Shown here one piece after another: positions 25,603 to 33,659 of a stretch of 35,521 nucleotides of DNA. A program made the position numbers and the translations under genes. Below the pieces are notes generated by a model. It was not told where the DNA came from. It was given only the letters and a program-made list of their open reading frames with translations, and ran no database searches. The DNA comes from an uncultured Bacilli bacterium (GTDB lineage Bacteria > Bacillota_I > Bacilli_A > RF39 > UBA660): assembly GCA_944372725.1 (NCBI GenBank), contig CALWAA010000136.1:1-35521 (forward strand), given 5' to 3'. Each line of letters starts with the position of its first letter. Position 1 is the first letter of the stretch.

Positions 25603-27159
25603 ATGGATTTAAAAGAATCAAAATTCGATTTAGAACAAGCTGCAGGAGAAGTATATGAAAAAGCAGAACAAATTTATAAAGGTAGTGAAATTAATCAAGA
25701 TACACTAACTGGAGTTTTACATAGATTTTTTAAAGATACGTTTACAGCTAGACAATTACAAGCATTAGAAGATTATTTTGAAGAACAAGAAAAAATATTC
25801 TATGATATGTACGGTGGAGAAGGAGATTTACAAGAAAATAAAAAAATAACAGAAGCGACTGACTCAACAATGGATGGAAAAGATGTTACAAACGATTTTC
25901 AAATGATGAAAGCCTTTACTAGTAATTTTGGACCAGTAAAAGTAATAAAAAATTCTTATGATAAAAATTATTATATTTATAGAGCTGATGAAACAAATAC
26001 TAATAATTATTTAGATTTTTCAAAAAGTAAAGATTATATAGAAGGATGGCTAAATGGAGCTATAAAAGCCAAAAATAATGTTATAAGTTCCAAAACAGAA
26101 TCTTTACAAGAAAACGCACGATTAGGAAGAATACCAACAAGTGAGTTACCAGATTTTTGTTATTCATATAATGAAACTACAGGTGAAATAATTGTAATTA
26201 AAAAAGGAGTAGAAGGATACTATCCATCAGAAATTAAATTAGATGATACACTTGTAGGGGATGAAAGAAAACAACGAGCAGAAGAATTAATAAAAGAACA
26301 AAACGAAATACTTGGTGTAACAGATGACCAAAAATTACAGATGGAATTAAATAGTATGTTTGGTTGGGATAAAACAGAAAGTAGATTAAATGAAGTATTA
26401 GAAATAGACGGAGAAGATGTTAGTATAGATTCAATATTCCATTTTCCAAATGTAATTTTTGCAATGCAGGAAACTTGCCGTGAAGCTATAATGGAATTAA
26501 ACTCAGAGGATAAAGCCCCTGTTACAGAAAAAGATATAAGAGTTATATATAATGAATTAAGTAAATTAGAAGATATTGTAAATAAATATTTAGAAAAAGC
26601 TAATCCAGACGAAAATATAACAGAAAGTAAAAAAGTAACAGAAACAATAGATGGAATGGAAGATTTTGAAAAACAAGACGATTATCCAGAAATAGATTTA
26701 TCTTTATATAATACAGAAGCACAAGAAGCTTTAATATTTATAGAAAATCACATAAATACATTATCAAAAGAACAAATACACGAATTAGCAGATAAAGTAT
26801 TTATGGAAGATATATATACAATAAAAGATTTTATGAAATATTTAGTAACATCTGATAACGATGATATAGTAGAAATAGCACAAGAATTTAAAAAATACTT
26901 ACCAGAAAATAAAAAAGTAACAGAAGGATATGTAATAGGACTATCTACTAAAACTGTTAGAGAATTAGCTGAGGACGAAGTTTATGATAAATATGTACAA
27001 GATATAAATGACGGACCAGTAGGAACATTAAGCATAACAACAACAGATAATATAGAAGACGCTTTACAAATAGAAGAAAAATTTGATGCTTATACTTTAG
27101 CAGACGAAATAAAAGAAAGATATCCAGAATGGAATAGTGTTGTAGCATTTTTTAAATAA
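25603..27159 (+). CDS. Acidic prohead-core-like protein with repeated LxE/ESK linkers (518 residues)
   Basis: ATG 25603 with AGGAGG ahead. Several small helical or mixed domains (~5-75, ~90-160, ~180-260, ~270-340, ~360-440, ~445-518) are joined by short charged linkers of one type: LQENKKITEATDS (~76), KTESLQENARLG (~165), KTESRLNEVLEI (~258), ITESKKVTETIDG (~343), LPENKKVTEG (~440). Each holds an (L/I)xE triplet, the sequence T4-type prohead proteases cut after. Lying three genes upstream of such a protease, this could be a core or internal polyprotein released as separate domains during head maturation. The fold of the pieces is not recognised and processing is inferred. Confidence 0.75.
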   Translation: MDLKESKFDLEQAAGEVYEKAEQIYKGSEINQDTLTGVLHRFFKDTFTARQLQALEDYFEEQEKIFYDMYGGEGDLQENKKITEATDSTMDGKDVTNDFQMMKAFTSNFGPVKVIKNSYDKNYYIYRADETNTNNYLDFSKSKDYIEGWLNGAIKAKNNVISSKTESLQENARLGRIPTSELPDFCYSYNETTGEIIVIKKGVEGYYPSEIKLDDTLVGDERKQRAEELIKEQNEILGVTDDQKLQMELNSMFGWDKTESRLNEVLEIDGEDVSIDSIFHFPNVIFAMQETCREAIMELNSEDKAPVTEKDIRVIYNELSKLEDIVNKYLEKANPDENITESKKVTETIDGMEDFEKQDDYPEIDLSLYNTEAQEALIFIENHINTLSKEQIHELADKVFMEDIYTIKDFMKYLVTSDNDDIVEIAQEFKKYLPENKKVTEGYVIGLSTKTVRELAEDEVYDKYVQDINDGPVGTLSITTTDNIEDALQIEEKFDAYTLADEIKERYPEWNSVVAFFK

Positions 27160-27170
27160 AGTGCTACAAC
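27139..27170 (+). other. Hairpin spanning a stop codon
   Basis: A 9-bp stem, GTTGTAGCA / TGCTACAAC, folds around the stop of the 25603 gene. No T tail follows. Possible mRNA end protection or a coincidental structure. Confidence 0.4.
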
Positions 27171-27203
27171 TTAAAATATATTTAATACGAAAGGAGTAGT
27201 TAA

Positions 27204-28301
27204 ATGAGTCCATTTGAACAGTATAAAGATGAAATTAATTACGACGTTATATTAGAAGGTAATATAAAATATAGAGTTAAAGGATTTGACGAATCTCCTA
27301 AACCAACTGAAGATCAATTAATAGACGGAGAAGAAAAAATATTTAAGTATATTGATAATCTTTTAACAAATGAAGATTATTTATATGAATGTTTTAAAGA
27401 AACAGGTATTGCACGTGGACGTATATATGGAGAATTTTCAGATAAAGATGTTAATGAAGATAAACTATATTTTAAATTTGGTATTTCTACACAAGAAGCT
27501 GAAAAAGAAATAGTAATAGAAGATGTAGTAGATTACTTTAAAGGATTTATGGAAGATTTAGATAGTGATGTAGAACTACAATCTGTTACAGGTTGGTCAA
27601 GTGAGGACGAAGAAGTAGAACCAACAGATATAGTGTTAGAAACTTACGGGGAACCTACTGTTAATATTATTAAAAATGATTTAACAGAAAATGTGGATTT
27701 AAATAATATTGATAGACAATTAGTACTTGAAGGTAAACTAAATTTTATTAAAGAAAATAATTATAAAGTACTACAATTAAATGACTCTGGTACAATAGAA
27801 TTATATGAAAATAATAAATGTATTAGTATGACACCTTTTTCTAAATTAGGGGTACAAAAATTATATAAAACAATTATAACAGAAGGGTATGAATTAACAG
27901 ATCAAGATATAAAAATAGATCCACAAAATTTAGAACAAACTAAAGAAAATGTGGAACAAGCTATAGAACAAGTAGATGAAATACAAGAATTAAAAAATAC
28001 TTTAAATGACAAAATAGATAATCTTACAACAGAAAGTAAAATGGAAGAAGAAAAAATAAATCATTTTGTATCAACAGAATTTACACAAAGAAAATTAACT
28101 CCAAACGAAATATATGATATTAAACCTGAACAAGATTTTACAATAGAACAAGTTGGATACTTAACAAAAGTATTTGGATCATTAGAAGGATTTAAAGCTA
28201 GTATATCTGAATTTGCTAATTTAATATCTGTAATGCCAGATAAACCTTTTATAAGTATTGATGAATATGTAAGTAAAGTTGTAAAAGAATTGGAAAACTA
28301 A
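27204..28301 (+). CDS. Acidic prohead-core-like protein (365 residues)
   Basis: ATG 27204 with AAAGGAG ahead. Residues ~1-135 form a mixed acidic domain (YDVILEGNIKYRVKGFDESP ... VVDYFKGFMEDLD). Residues ~180-235 form a small beta region (KVLQLNDSGTIELYENNKC). Residues ~240-280 are coiled coil, with the linker LTTESKMEEEK (~275). The C-terminal ~85 residues are a helical domain (EQVGYLTKVFGSLEGFKASI). The linker type is shared with the neighbouring genes at 25603 and 28319. No family recognised; prohead-core or injected-protein function is inferred from context. Confidence 0.7.
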   Translation: MSPFEQYKDEINYDVILEGNIKYRVKGFDESPKPTEDQLIDGEEKIFKYIDNLLTNEDYLYECFKETGIARGRIYGEFSDKDVNEDKLYFKFGISTQEAEKEIVIEDVVDYFKGFMEDLDSDVELQSVTGWSSEDEEVEPTDIVLETYGEPTVNIIKNDLTENVDLNNIDRQLVLEGKLNFIKENNYKVLQLNDSGTIELYENNKCISMTPFSKLGVQKLYKTIITEGYELTDQDIKIDPQNLEQTKENVEQAIEQVDEIQELKNTLNDKIDNLTTESKMEEEKINHFVSTEFTQRKLTPNEIYDIKPEQDFTIEQVGYLTKVFGSLEGFKASISEFANLISVMPDKPFISIDEYVSKVVKELEN

Positions 28302-28318
28302 TAAGGAGGGTATAAAAT

Positions 28319-30154
28319 ATGGATTTTAAAAAATCTAAAAAGTACACAGAAAGTTATAAAACAGAATTTCTTAATAAATTAAATGAAGGAAAAATGGTAG
28401 ATGTACAAGAAGGACAAGACTTAAAAGTAGCAGAAGTAAATAAAGAATTACCTAAAAATGCTAAAATAGAAAAAGATGAAAAACAATCTTTTGAAGATTA
28501 TAAAACAATGTATAAAGATGTTATAACACAAAAATGTATAGAAGATTATGGAGTAGATACAGATACAAAATTATGGGAAGATACAGCTAAAGAACTATAT
28601 TTAAAATCTAAAACATATATCCCAACAGGTGAAGAAAAACCAGAAGAAGTTCTAGTTAAAAAGGAAGAAAGTAAAAGTTTAAAAGAAAGTAAAAATCCAG
28701 AAGATTTAACTACTATAGAAGAAATAGAAGAATATATAAACAATATACAAGATAAACATACTAAAAACATATTACATTATATATTAGAAGATGAAAAACA
28801 ACAAGAAAATCCAAATATTGGATATCTAACAATGGCTATAAGAAAAGTATCTGAAGTAGAAAATAATAGAGAAAAGAAAACTGAGGATTTTAATGATAAT
28901 ACAAAATTTTTAACACATATATTAAACGGAGTTATAAAAGATATACAAGATAAATTTAATGTAATAGCAACAGCTGAATTTGATACAAACAATACAAATA
29001 GTGTAGTAGTAACATTAAAGGGTAATACAATGGATTTAATAGATGCCACATCTTATTTATCAAAAACTATTAGAAATGACAATGTAGATTTTAGGTTTGA
29101 CGATACAATTAAAAATAATACAGTACAATGTTACATTACTCCTAAAACAGAGGAAAGTAAATTACAAGAAAACAACACAGATTTAGAATATAGATATATG
29201 TTATTAGACAGATTAAAACAAGACTGTGAATACTTTTTAGGTAATGGAAATGGTAATGCAGAACATTCATTATGGGCAAAAGATATAGATGAACAAATTG
29301 CTAAAATGAAAGAATTATATAATTCTTTTGCAGATAATGAAAAACCTGAATGGATAACAATAGAAGATATAAATGATTACGAAAAGAAAATGAAAGCCTT
29401 AAAAGATAGTAAAGAAAAGAAAACAGAAGTTACTGAAAGAGATTTATCAAAAGATTTATTTCAAGATGAAGCAAATAGAAGAATATATAATAGATTGATA
29501 AATTTAGATGTGTATTTAGAACAATTAAAAAGAGCTATAGAAAATAATGATACAGATTCTATTATAGCTAATAAATCTAAAATTAAAAGTAATGTAGCTT
29601 ATTTAATACCTGCACTTAATATAAAAGGTAATGTAAACGGTTTAACTGACTATTTAAAAACAACAGATTTTGATTTTGAAAATAATTTTAAGGAAACAGC
29701 AGACCTTTTAAAAGATTTAAATAATGAGGATAAAAAAGAGGAATCAGCAATTTCAGATTACACATTAAGTGAAATTAAAAAAATTATAGATTCTAATGGA
29801 AATGATTTTACAATAAAAATAGTAAATTCAAACGAAGATGTTGAAACAAAAACATTAAATATTGATAGAGAGGATTTAATTAATATTTATAATGTATTAG
29901 GTGGAAATAAAGATTCATTACAGGAAGACCAATATGAAAATGAGAGAAGAAGAGGAAAACCTTCTATAAAGAAGATAGCTGAAACTGAATTCTATGATAA
30001 TCAAGATTGGTATATACAACATATAAAAGATTATAGTGATGAAGAGGACTTTATAAAAAAAGAAATTGCAGAAATATCAGAAGAATATAATTTAAAAGAA
30101 GATACAGCTAGAAGTGTATGTAAAGAAATATATGGATTAGCTATAAAAAATTAA
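28319..30154 (+). CDS. Acidic prohead-core-like protein (611 residues)
   Basis: ATG 28319, 17 bases after the previous stop, with AAGGAGG ahead. Highly charged and mainly helical, in several segments separated by LxE/ESK linkers: LNKLNEGKMVDVQEG (~19), EESKSLKESKNPED (~118), EESKLQENNTDLE (~278). A short mixed segment (~200-275, IATAEFDTNNTNSVVVTLKG) stands out. The C-terminal helix pair (FIKKEIAEISEEYNLKEDTA) ends at TAA 30154. Downstream, 30158-30279 holds short open pieces in two frames that look like a decayed continuation. Function unknown; same inference as for the two genes before it. Confidence 0.7.
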   Translation: MDFKKSKKYTESYKTEFLNKLNEGKMVDVQEGQDLKVAEVNKELPKNAKIEKDEKQSFEDYKTMYKDVITQKCIEDYGVDTDTKLWEDTAKELYLKSKTYIPTGEEKPEEVLVKKEESKSLKESKNPEDLTTIEEIEEYINNIQDKHTKNILHYILEDEKQQENPNIGYLTMAIRKVSEVENNREKKTEDFNDNTKFLTHILNGVIKDIQDKFNVIATAEFDTNNTNSVVVTLKGNTMDLIDATSYLSKTIRNDNVDFRFDDTIKNNTVQCYITPKTEESKLQENNTDLEYRYMLLDRLKQDCEYFLGNGNGNAEHSLWAKDIDEQIAKMKELYNSFADNEKPEWITIEDINDYEKKMKALKDSKEKKTEVTERDLSKDLFQDEANRRIYNRLINLDVYLEQLKRAIENNDTDSIIANKSKIKSNVAYLIPALNIKGNVNGLTDYLKTTDFDFENNFKETADLLKDLNNEDKKEESAISDYTLSEIKKIIDSNGNDFTIKIVNSNEDVETKTLNIDREDLINIYNVLGGNKDSLQEDQYENERRRGKPSIKKIAETEFYDNQDWYIQHIKDYSDEEDFIKKEIAEISEEYNLKEDTARSVCKEIYGLAIKN

Positions 30155-30299
30155 TCAAAAACAGAAAGTTTTAAAATAACAGATCCAAGAATATCAAAGA
30201 AATTCTAATGAAGAAACATTAAAAGCATTTAAAGATGCAAGAAGAGTTTTTGAAAAAGAAATTAAAGAAAGAAAATAAATTAATTTAATTAAAAATATT
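30155..30299 (+). pseudogene. Possible decayed C-terminal remnant
   Basis: In frame with the gene before it, 17 codons (SKTESFKITDPRISKKF) run from the stop at 30154 to another TAA. The other frame, after 'ITDP', gives EYQRNSNEETLKAFKDARRV and ends at TAA (30277-30279). Composition is coding-like, but there is no start or ribosome binding site and no CGG to explain a shift. It may be the remains of an extra core-protein segment. Confidence 0.3.
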
Positions 30300-30335
30300 A
30301 AAAAGTAGTGTATTTTTACACTACTTTTTAATTTT
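30300..30335 (+). terminator. Rho-independent terminator
   Basis: A 13-bp stem, AAAAAGTAGTGTA / TACACTACTTTTT, ends in a T run. Separates the core-protein genes from the protease gene. Confidence 0.85.
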
Positions 30336-30349
30336 CTAAAATACGTAAA

Positions 30350-30364
30350 GTAAAATATTATTGA
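30350..30364 (+). promoter_or_regulatory. Candidate phage late promoter motif
   Basis: GTAAAATATTATTGA directly after a terminator and 46 bases before the protease-scaffold gene; 13 of 15 bases match the motif at 1849. Confidence 0.45.
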
Positions 30365-30409
30365 AAAGATTTATTTTGTTTATTAATTAAAAAGGAGATA
30401 GATAGAATT

Positions 30410-31924
30410 ATGGGAAAAGCTACAATTATAGAGGCACAAAATTCTAATACAGTTTATGAAGAAGGAAAAAGTAAAGGTACTTTAGGAAAACTAAAAGGAA
30501 TCTTTGCTGATTATAAAAATGGCACAAGAAATTCGGATAGATTATATACTGAGGAATTATGGGATAATAGAGTGTTTGGTTCAGAAGATGTTATGGAAGC
30601 ATTACAAACAAAAACACTTTTCGGTGAATTAGATCATCCTGAAGGAGATAGATGTGAAACACTTGCTAAAAATGCAGCTATAACAATTACTAAACTAGAA
30701 AAAAGACCTGACGAAGGAGTTATATATGGAGAAGCAGAAATATTAGATACTCCTACTGGAAGAATTGTTAAAGCGCTTGCTGATAGTGGAGCACAACTAG
30801 GAATAAGTTCTAGAGGAATGGGTGAAGAAATATATCAAGAAGGAAAAAATATCATAGACCCAGAAACATACGATTTTATAACTTTTGATGTTGTTGTAAC
30901 ACCAGCAAATACAAAGGCAAGAGTATCTTTAACAGAAAGTAAACATTTAAATAAATTAACAGAAAGTTTACAAAAAGAAATAAAAGAAAGCGAAACAACT
31001 AATCAATTAAACCAAATAAAAACTGTATTAGAAAATGTAAATATGGAAAATAAAGAAAACTTAATAAAACAAATAGAAACAAAAATAACAAGTATAAATA
31101 CTCCTGTTAATACAAAATTAACAGAAGCAAATAAATCTATAGCTTTAGAATTATTAAGAAAACAATATACAGAACAAAAAGAAGTATTAAATAATACTTT
31201 AGAAATGAGTGAAACTATTGTAAAAGAAAATAAATCTTTAATAGAGAAAAATAATAACTTAAAAACAGAAAATAATAAACTTAATACAGAAAATACAAAA
31301 CTACAAGAGGAAAAAGAATTTTTAACAGATTCAAGAAATACATTAAAAGGAAAGTTAAAAGAAGCTAAAATTTCAATAGATACACTAAAACAAAACATAG
31401 AAGAAGTAAAAACTAATAACGAAAAAGCTATAAATCAAAATACAATAGTATTACAAAAACAATTACAAAATGCTTTAGAAAAAACTAAAAAACTTGAAAA
31501 CGAAAATAAAACATTAAAAGAAACTAATACAAAATTACAAGAAGAAAAAGAAATAACAAATAAAAAATTAAATAATTTACACACAATAAATGAAAATTTA
31601 ACAAAAAGTATAGATACTAACAGTAAAATATTAATAGAAATGAAAAACACAAATAAAGAATTACAAAATAAAGTAAATGAATTAGAAACAAAAACAACTA
31701 CTACAAATACTTTAAACCAAAAATTAACAGAAAATAAAAAATTACAAGAACAACAAACAAAACAATTACAAAATAAAGTAAATGAATTAGAAGAAGAATT
31801 AAAAAGATTTTCTAAATTATCATTTAATCCAATTAATGCGGATAGTATTATAACAGAAAACTATAAACAAACACAATATACAGACGAAGAATTACAATTA
31901 TTAGATGCTTTAATTAAAAAATAA
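30410..31924 (+). CDS. Prohead protease fused to coiled-coil scaffold-like domain
   Basis: 504 residues, ATG 30410 with AAAGGAG ahead. Residues ~1-185 match the T4 gp21-type prohead protease: RNSDRLYTEELW (~40-51), LFGELDHPEGD with the likely catalytic His76, and GISSRGMGEE (131-140) with the likely catalytic serine at 133 or 134, then FDVVVTPANTKARVSLTES. Residues ~190-475 are a long Lys/Glu/Asn coiled coil, like the core scaffold gp22 made from the next gene in T4. The C-terminus (FSKLSFNPINADSIITENYK) has a compact conserved-looking end that may contact the capsid shell. The LTESKHLNKLTESL junction (~184) carries (L/I)xE-like sites where the protease could free itself. The capsid gene follows. 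Confidence 0.85.
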   Translation: MGKATIIEAQNSNTVYEEGKSKGTLGKLKGIFADYKNGTRNSDRLYTEELWDNRVFGSEDVMEALQTKTLFGELDHPEGDRCETLAKNAAITITKLEKRPDEGVIYGEAEILDTPTGRIVKALADSGAQLGISSRGMGEEIYQEGKNIIDPETYDFITFDVVVTPANTKARVSLTESKHLNKLTESLQKEIKESETTNQLNQIKTVLENVNMENKENLIKQIETKITSINTPVNTKLTEANKSIALELLRKQYTEQKEVLNNTLEMSETIVKENKSLIEKNNNLKTENNKLNTENTKLQEEKEFLTDSRNTLKGKLKEAKISIDTLKQNIEEVKTNNEKAINQNTIVLQKQLQNALEKTKKLENENKTLKETNTKLQEEKEITNKKLNNLHTINENLTKSIDTNSKILIEMKNTNKELQNKVNELETKTTTTNTLNQKLTENKKLQEQQTKQLQNKVNELEEELKRFSKLSFNPINADSIITENYKQTQYTDEELQLLDALIKK

Positions 31925-32108
31925 AAATATGTTATTAATTTTTAAATTACTTTGAAAGATATTTGGTAATTTAATTTATATACATTTATGTAATTAAAGA
32001 TATTAAGAACATAGACTAGGGTGTTAGAATAAAAACCGATTTTATAATATAGAAGTACATAAATAGTACATTAAAAATTAAATATTTTTTGAAGGAGTGA
32101 ATTTTAAA

Positions 32109-33500
32109 ATGGCAAAAGTTATTACTAGAGAATCATTAAACAAACAAGTTGCAACAAGTCCAGTTGCACAAAAATTTGCTAAAAGAATTGGTTTACTAGA
32201 AGCTGCTAGAAAAGTTTCTAATTCACAACCAATGTCAGCATATCAAAAACATTATGTAGGACAATTATTTGAAAATACACAAAAAGGAAATCTATATGAA
32301 GGATATACACAAGCTTCTAACGTAGGAAACTGGAGAAGAGATGCTATGAACATAGTATCAATTGCAGTACAAAATACAATATTAGATCAAATCGTTTCTA
32401 TGCAAGCTATGACAACAGCAGCTGAGCTTTTACCAATCCTAGAATTTAAATATGGAACAGATAAAGGTGAAACAAAAGCTGGAGATCTAGTATTAGATTC
32501 AACAGGTGCTGGAAAAACAGATAAATTCTATGATTCAAATATTATAGATAAACAACCTATAGGAGCTGGAGTACAAACATACCTAGCACCATTTACACCA
32601 ATTACAGCTGGAACAGTTAAAGTAATTAAAGCTGATGGAACAGTTGTAACAGATGATGGAGCAGGAGCTTTATCAGATGGAGGTACAATCGACTACGCTA
32701 CAGGTGAAATCAAATTAAATGCAGCTGCAGCAGAAGGAGATACAGTATCTTATAAATATGGTAATGAACAAATACCAAACTACTTATATCCAGAATTAGA
32801 TGGACATAACAAACAACAAGTTGGAGATGTTACATTAGGAATTAAACCAGTTTTAATTGAAGCTGAAGAACATAAATTAAGAGCAATCTATGGATTAACA
32901 GCAGCATATAGAATAAATAAAGAATATTCTGTAAACTTACCACTTGAGTTTGAAAAACAAGTTGCTAACGAAATGAACAAAGAGCAAGAAAGATTAGTAA
33001 TGAACGACATCTTTACTCAAGCAGCTGGTGGAAACTCAGTAGTATGGTCAGCAACACCTCGTCCAGGTGTAAGTGATGCAGAACACGTTGAATCTTTACC
33101 AATAAGAATCAACTTAGCAACATCAGAAATATACACAAGAACAGGTGGTAACTTACAACCAAACTTTATCGTTGCTGGATCAAACGTAGTTGCTTACCTA
33201 AGCAAAACAAAGAACTTTGAAGCAAACGAAGCTCCAAAAAACGGTGGATCTTTCTTAGCAGGAAGATTAGGTACACTTGACGTATATCAAACACCAGGTA
33301 TTGGAACTAACGACTTCTTCCTAGGTGGAATTGGTAACGATTACTGGCAAGCAGGATATGTAGTAGGAAACTATATGCCAATTACGTACACTCAACCAAT
33401 AACTTTAAGTGATTTCACTACTCAAGCGGGATGGGTTTCTATATATGGAAGAAAAATGGTTAACCCACAACTATATATCAGAGGAAGAATCACAGTTTAG
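32109..33500 (+). CDS. Major capsid protein, T4 gp23-type HK97 fold
   Basis: 463 residues. I start at ATG 32109 with GAAGGAG ahead; the in-frame GTG at 32097 overlaps that site. Motifs typical of gp23-like shells include AQKFAKRIGLLEAARKVSNS (~21-40), WRRDAMNIVSIAVQNTILDQ (~74-93), MTTAAELLPILEFKYG, EKQVANEMNKEQERLVMNDI and the C-terminal QAGWVSIYGRKMVNPQLYIR. A domain with DGTVVTDDGAGALSDGG (~180-215) may be the surface insertion. LLE at 29-31 followed by Ala is a likely protease cut site, removing a 31-residue N-terminal peptide as in T4. GC and C-ending codons are higher than in neighbours, as expected of the most highly expressed gene. Ended by the terminator at 33547. The 184-base gap before it contains no gene. 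Confidence 0.9.
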   Translation: MAKVITRESLNKQVATSPVAQKFAKRIGLLEAARKVSNSQPMSAYQKHYVGQLFENTQKGNLYEGYTQASNVGNWRRDAMNIVSIAVQNTILDQIVSMQAMTTAAELLPILEFKYGTDKGETKAGDLVLDSTGAGKTDKFYDSNIIDKQPIGAGVQTYLAPFTPITAGTVKVIKADGTVVTDDGAGALSDGGTIDYATGEIKLNAAAAEGDTVSYKYGNEQIPNYLYPELDGHNKQQVGDVTLGIKPVLIEAEEHKLRAIYGLTAAYRINKEYSVNLPLEFEKQVANEMNKEQERLVMNDIFTQAAGGNSVVWSATPRPGVSDAEHVESLPIRINLATSEIYTRTGGNLQPNFIVAGSNVVAYLSKTKNFEANEAPKNGGSFLAGRLGTLDVYQTPGIGTNDFFLGGIGNDYWQAGYVVGNYMPITYTQPITLSDFTTQAGWVSIYGRKMVNPQLYIRGRITV

Positions 33501-33546
33501 TCTTACAGACAGAAAAACTTTAAAAAGTTTTCATAATATTTTCTCT

Positions 33547-33580
33547 AACAGGTACAGAAATGTACCTGTTTTTATTTTTA
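33547..33580 (+). terminator. Rho-independent terminator after the capsid gene
   Basis: A perfect 9-bp stem, AACAGGTAC / GTACCTGTT, with a 6-base loop and tail TTTATTTTTA. It isolates the capsid gene from the endonuclease gene. Confidence 0.9.
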
Positions 33581-33610
33581 AATATTTAGTAGTTGGGTCT
33601 TAAAATATAG

Positions 33611-33639
33611 TTGACAAAGGTGTTAAAATAATATATAAT
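33611..33639 (+). promoter_or_regulatory. Consensus sigma70 promoter of the endonuclease gene
   Basis: TTGACA (33611-33616), exactly 17 bases, TATAAT (33634-33639), 20 bases before ATG 33660. The only perfect sigma70 consensus I saw in the window. It implies expression by host RNA polymerase early in infection, unlike the late virion genes around it. Confidence 0.85.
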
Positions 33640-33659
33640 TACTATAAGGAGGAAATTTT

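Noticed and set aside
31925..32108. Sigma70 promoter before the capsid gene (TATAAT at 32043)
   Set aside because: No acceptable -35 box at 16-18 bases; not supported beyond AT-rich chance, though some late promoter must be nearby or upstream.
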